Source of the DNA: Schaalia odontolytica
Lineage (GTDB): Bacteria > Actinomycetota > Actinomycetes > Actinomycetales > Actinomycetaceae
Length of the DNA stretch: 64,000 bases
Reading direction: 5' to 3'
Assembly (NCBI RefSeq): GCF_009730335.1
Contig: NZ_CP046315.1
Span: 1,364,001 to 1,428,000, forward strand
The notes under the pieces are model-generated. The model was not told the origin of the DNA. It searched no databases and worked only from the letters and a program-made list of their open reading frames with translations. Shown here piece by piece: positions 63,514 to 64,000 of the stretch; position 1 is the stretch's first letter, and every line of letters starts with the position of its first letter. A program made the translations under genes and the position numbers.

Positions 63514-64000
63514 CGCTCTCCCTCCAGCTCTCCACCAAGGCGCAGGTCTTCGGAAGGCCGCGCTCCCCTCGCCCAGGCAGCAGCGTCCATCCAGGACTTA
63601 CCGGCCGGCGCCACTTTTCCGAGCACGAGAGCTCCACTCGTACACCCGACGGTGACCTGCTTCTTCGTCACTTCGAGCTGCCCGGGAGCGAGATCGTCAC
63701 GGTCCACGGGCGTAGCCTTGTCGAGCTTCATGCGTGCCCCGCCCGGCAACACCGTGTAGGCGCCGGGATTGGGCGTGACAGAACGAATGACGCGATCCTC
63801 GTACCCGGCATCGTGCGTGAACGACACGTAGCCGTCGACGTGCTCGAGGCGGCGAGCGTGCGTGACACCCTCGGAGGGCTGCGGAGTAGCGGTTGAGCTA
63901 CCAGCGGCGAGCGCGTCGACGACGCCGAGCACCTGGCCCGCCCCGGCCTCGGCCATGGACGAGAGCAGCTCGCCAGCGCTCTCATGCCCGATCGGAACCT
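63510..64000 (-). CDS. fmt: Methionyl-tRNA formyltransferase, 3' part
   Basis: The last 163 codons of Fmt; the frame is open at the window edge, so the N-terminal formyl-transfer domain is outside. ATPQPSEGVTHARRLEHVDG, IRSVTPNPGAYTVLPGGARMKL and the C-terminal tRNA-binding barrel match the family. Upstream partner of rsmB. Confidence 0.95.
   Translation of the reverse strand, partial: VPIGHESAGELLSSMAEAGAGQVLGVVDALAAGSSTATPQPSEGVTHARRLEHVDGYVSFTHDAGYEDRVIRSVTPNPGAYTVLPGGARMKLDKATPVDRDDLAPGQLEVTKKQVTVGCTSGALVLGKVAPAGKSWMDAAAWARGARPSEDLRLGGELEGER

Overview
The window is dense, GC-rich bacterial chromosome with operon-like gene order, ATGA/GTGA start-stop overlaps, frequent GTG starts and many leaderless promoters. 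Its gene set (rbpA, whiA, garA, opcA, pafB/pafC, helY, the DUF881/small-basic-protein module) marks an actinobacterium. The lack of proteasome genes beside pafBC, the FadD-like ligases and the general gene order suggest Actinomycetaceae, close to Schaalia/Actinomyces odontolyticus. The species-level guess is inference. Everything looks like core chromosome: no insertion sequence, prophage, CRISPR array or rRNA was seen.

Layout. 1-5.6 kb: the 3' end of uvrB, then a manganese riboswitch, two tandem terC genes and a P-type ATPase, together a probable Mn2+ (or Ca2+) export module. 5.6-17 kb: a YciI protein, uvrA, a small membrane protein, two tandem long-chain acyl-CoA ligases, glnA and uvrC, so all three UvrABC subunits lie within 17 kb. 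17-21.3 kb: purT, then rapZ-yvcK-whiA. 21.3-25 kb: gapA-pgk-tpiA-secG, facing an oxidative/non-oxidative pentose phosphate block tkt / zwf-opcA-pgl on the minus strand (25.1-30.6 kb), with strong hairpins between them. 30.7-36.6 kb: xerD-parA-scpA-scpB-rluB-tyrA-cmk, a chromosome-segregation and housekeeping run with overlapping genes.

36.7-42.6 kb, mostly minus strand: a repeat-containing secreted/membrane protein, tRNA-Pro(GGG), an apparently non-coding stretch, a PH-domain membrane protein, tag, der and an orphan murE. 42.7-49.2 kb, plus strand: pepN, DUF881-sbp-DUF881, garA and two MerR regulators (ftsR-like and a second one with paired palindromes in its promoter). 49.3-54.6 kb: a lid-less Hsp70, a PAP2 phosphatase, rbpA, and lnt next to a polyprenyl-phosphate mannosyltransferase (the two halves fused as Ppm1 in Mycobacterium tuberculosis). 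54.6-59.2 kb: helY-pafC-pafB. 59.2-61.3 kb: an FMN riboswitch driving a riboflavin-type ABC permease and binding protein (RibX/RibY-like). 61.4-64 kb: rpe, rsmB and the 3' part of fmt.

Two sequence-level signals cut across the genes. A dodecamer CCCCGGCCTCGT / ACGAGGCCGGGG occurs eight times perfectly, far above chance, both in terminator hairpins and inside genes in a fixed reading frame. At least thirteen genes have a TANNNT -10 box 6-7 nt before the start codon, the signature of leaderless mRNAs.
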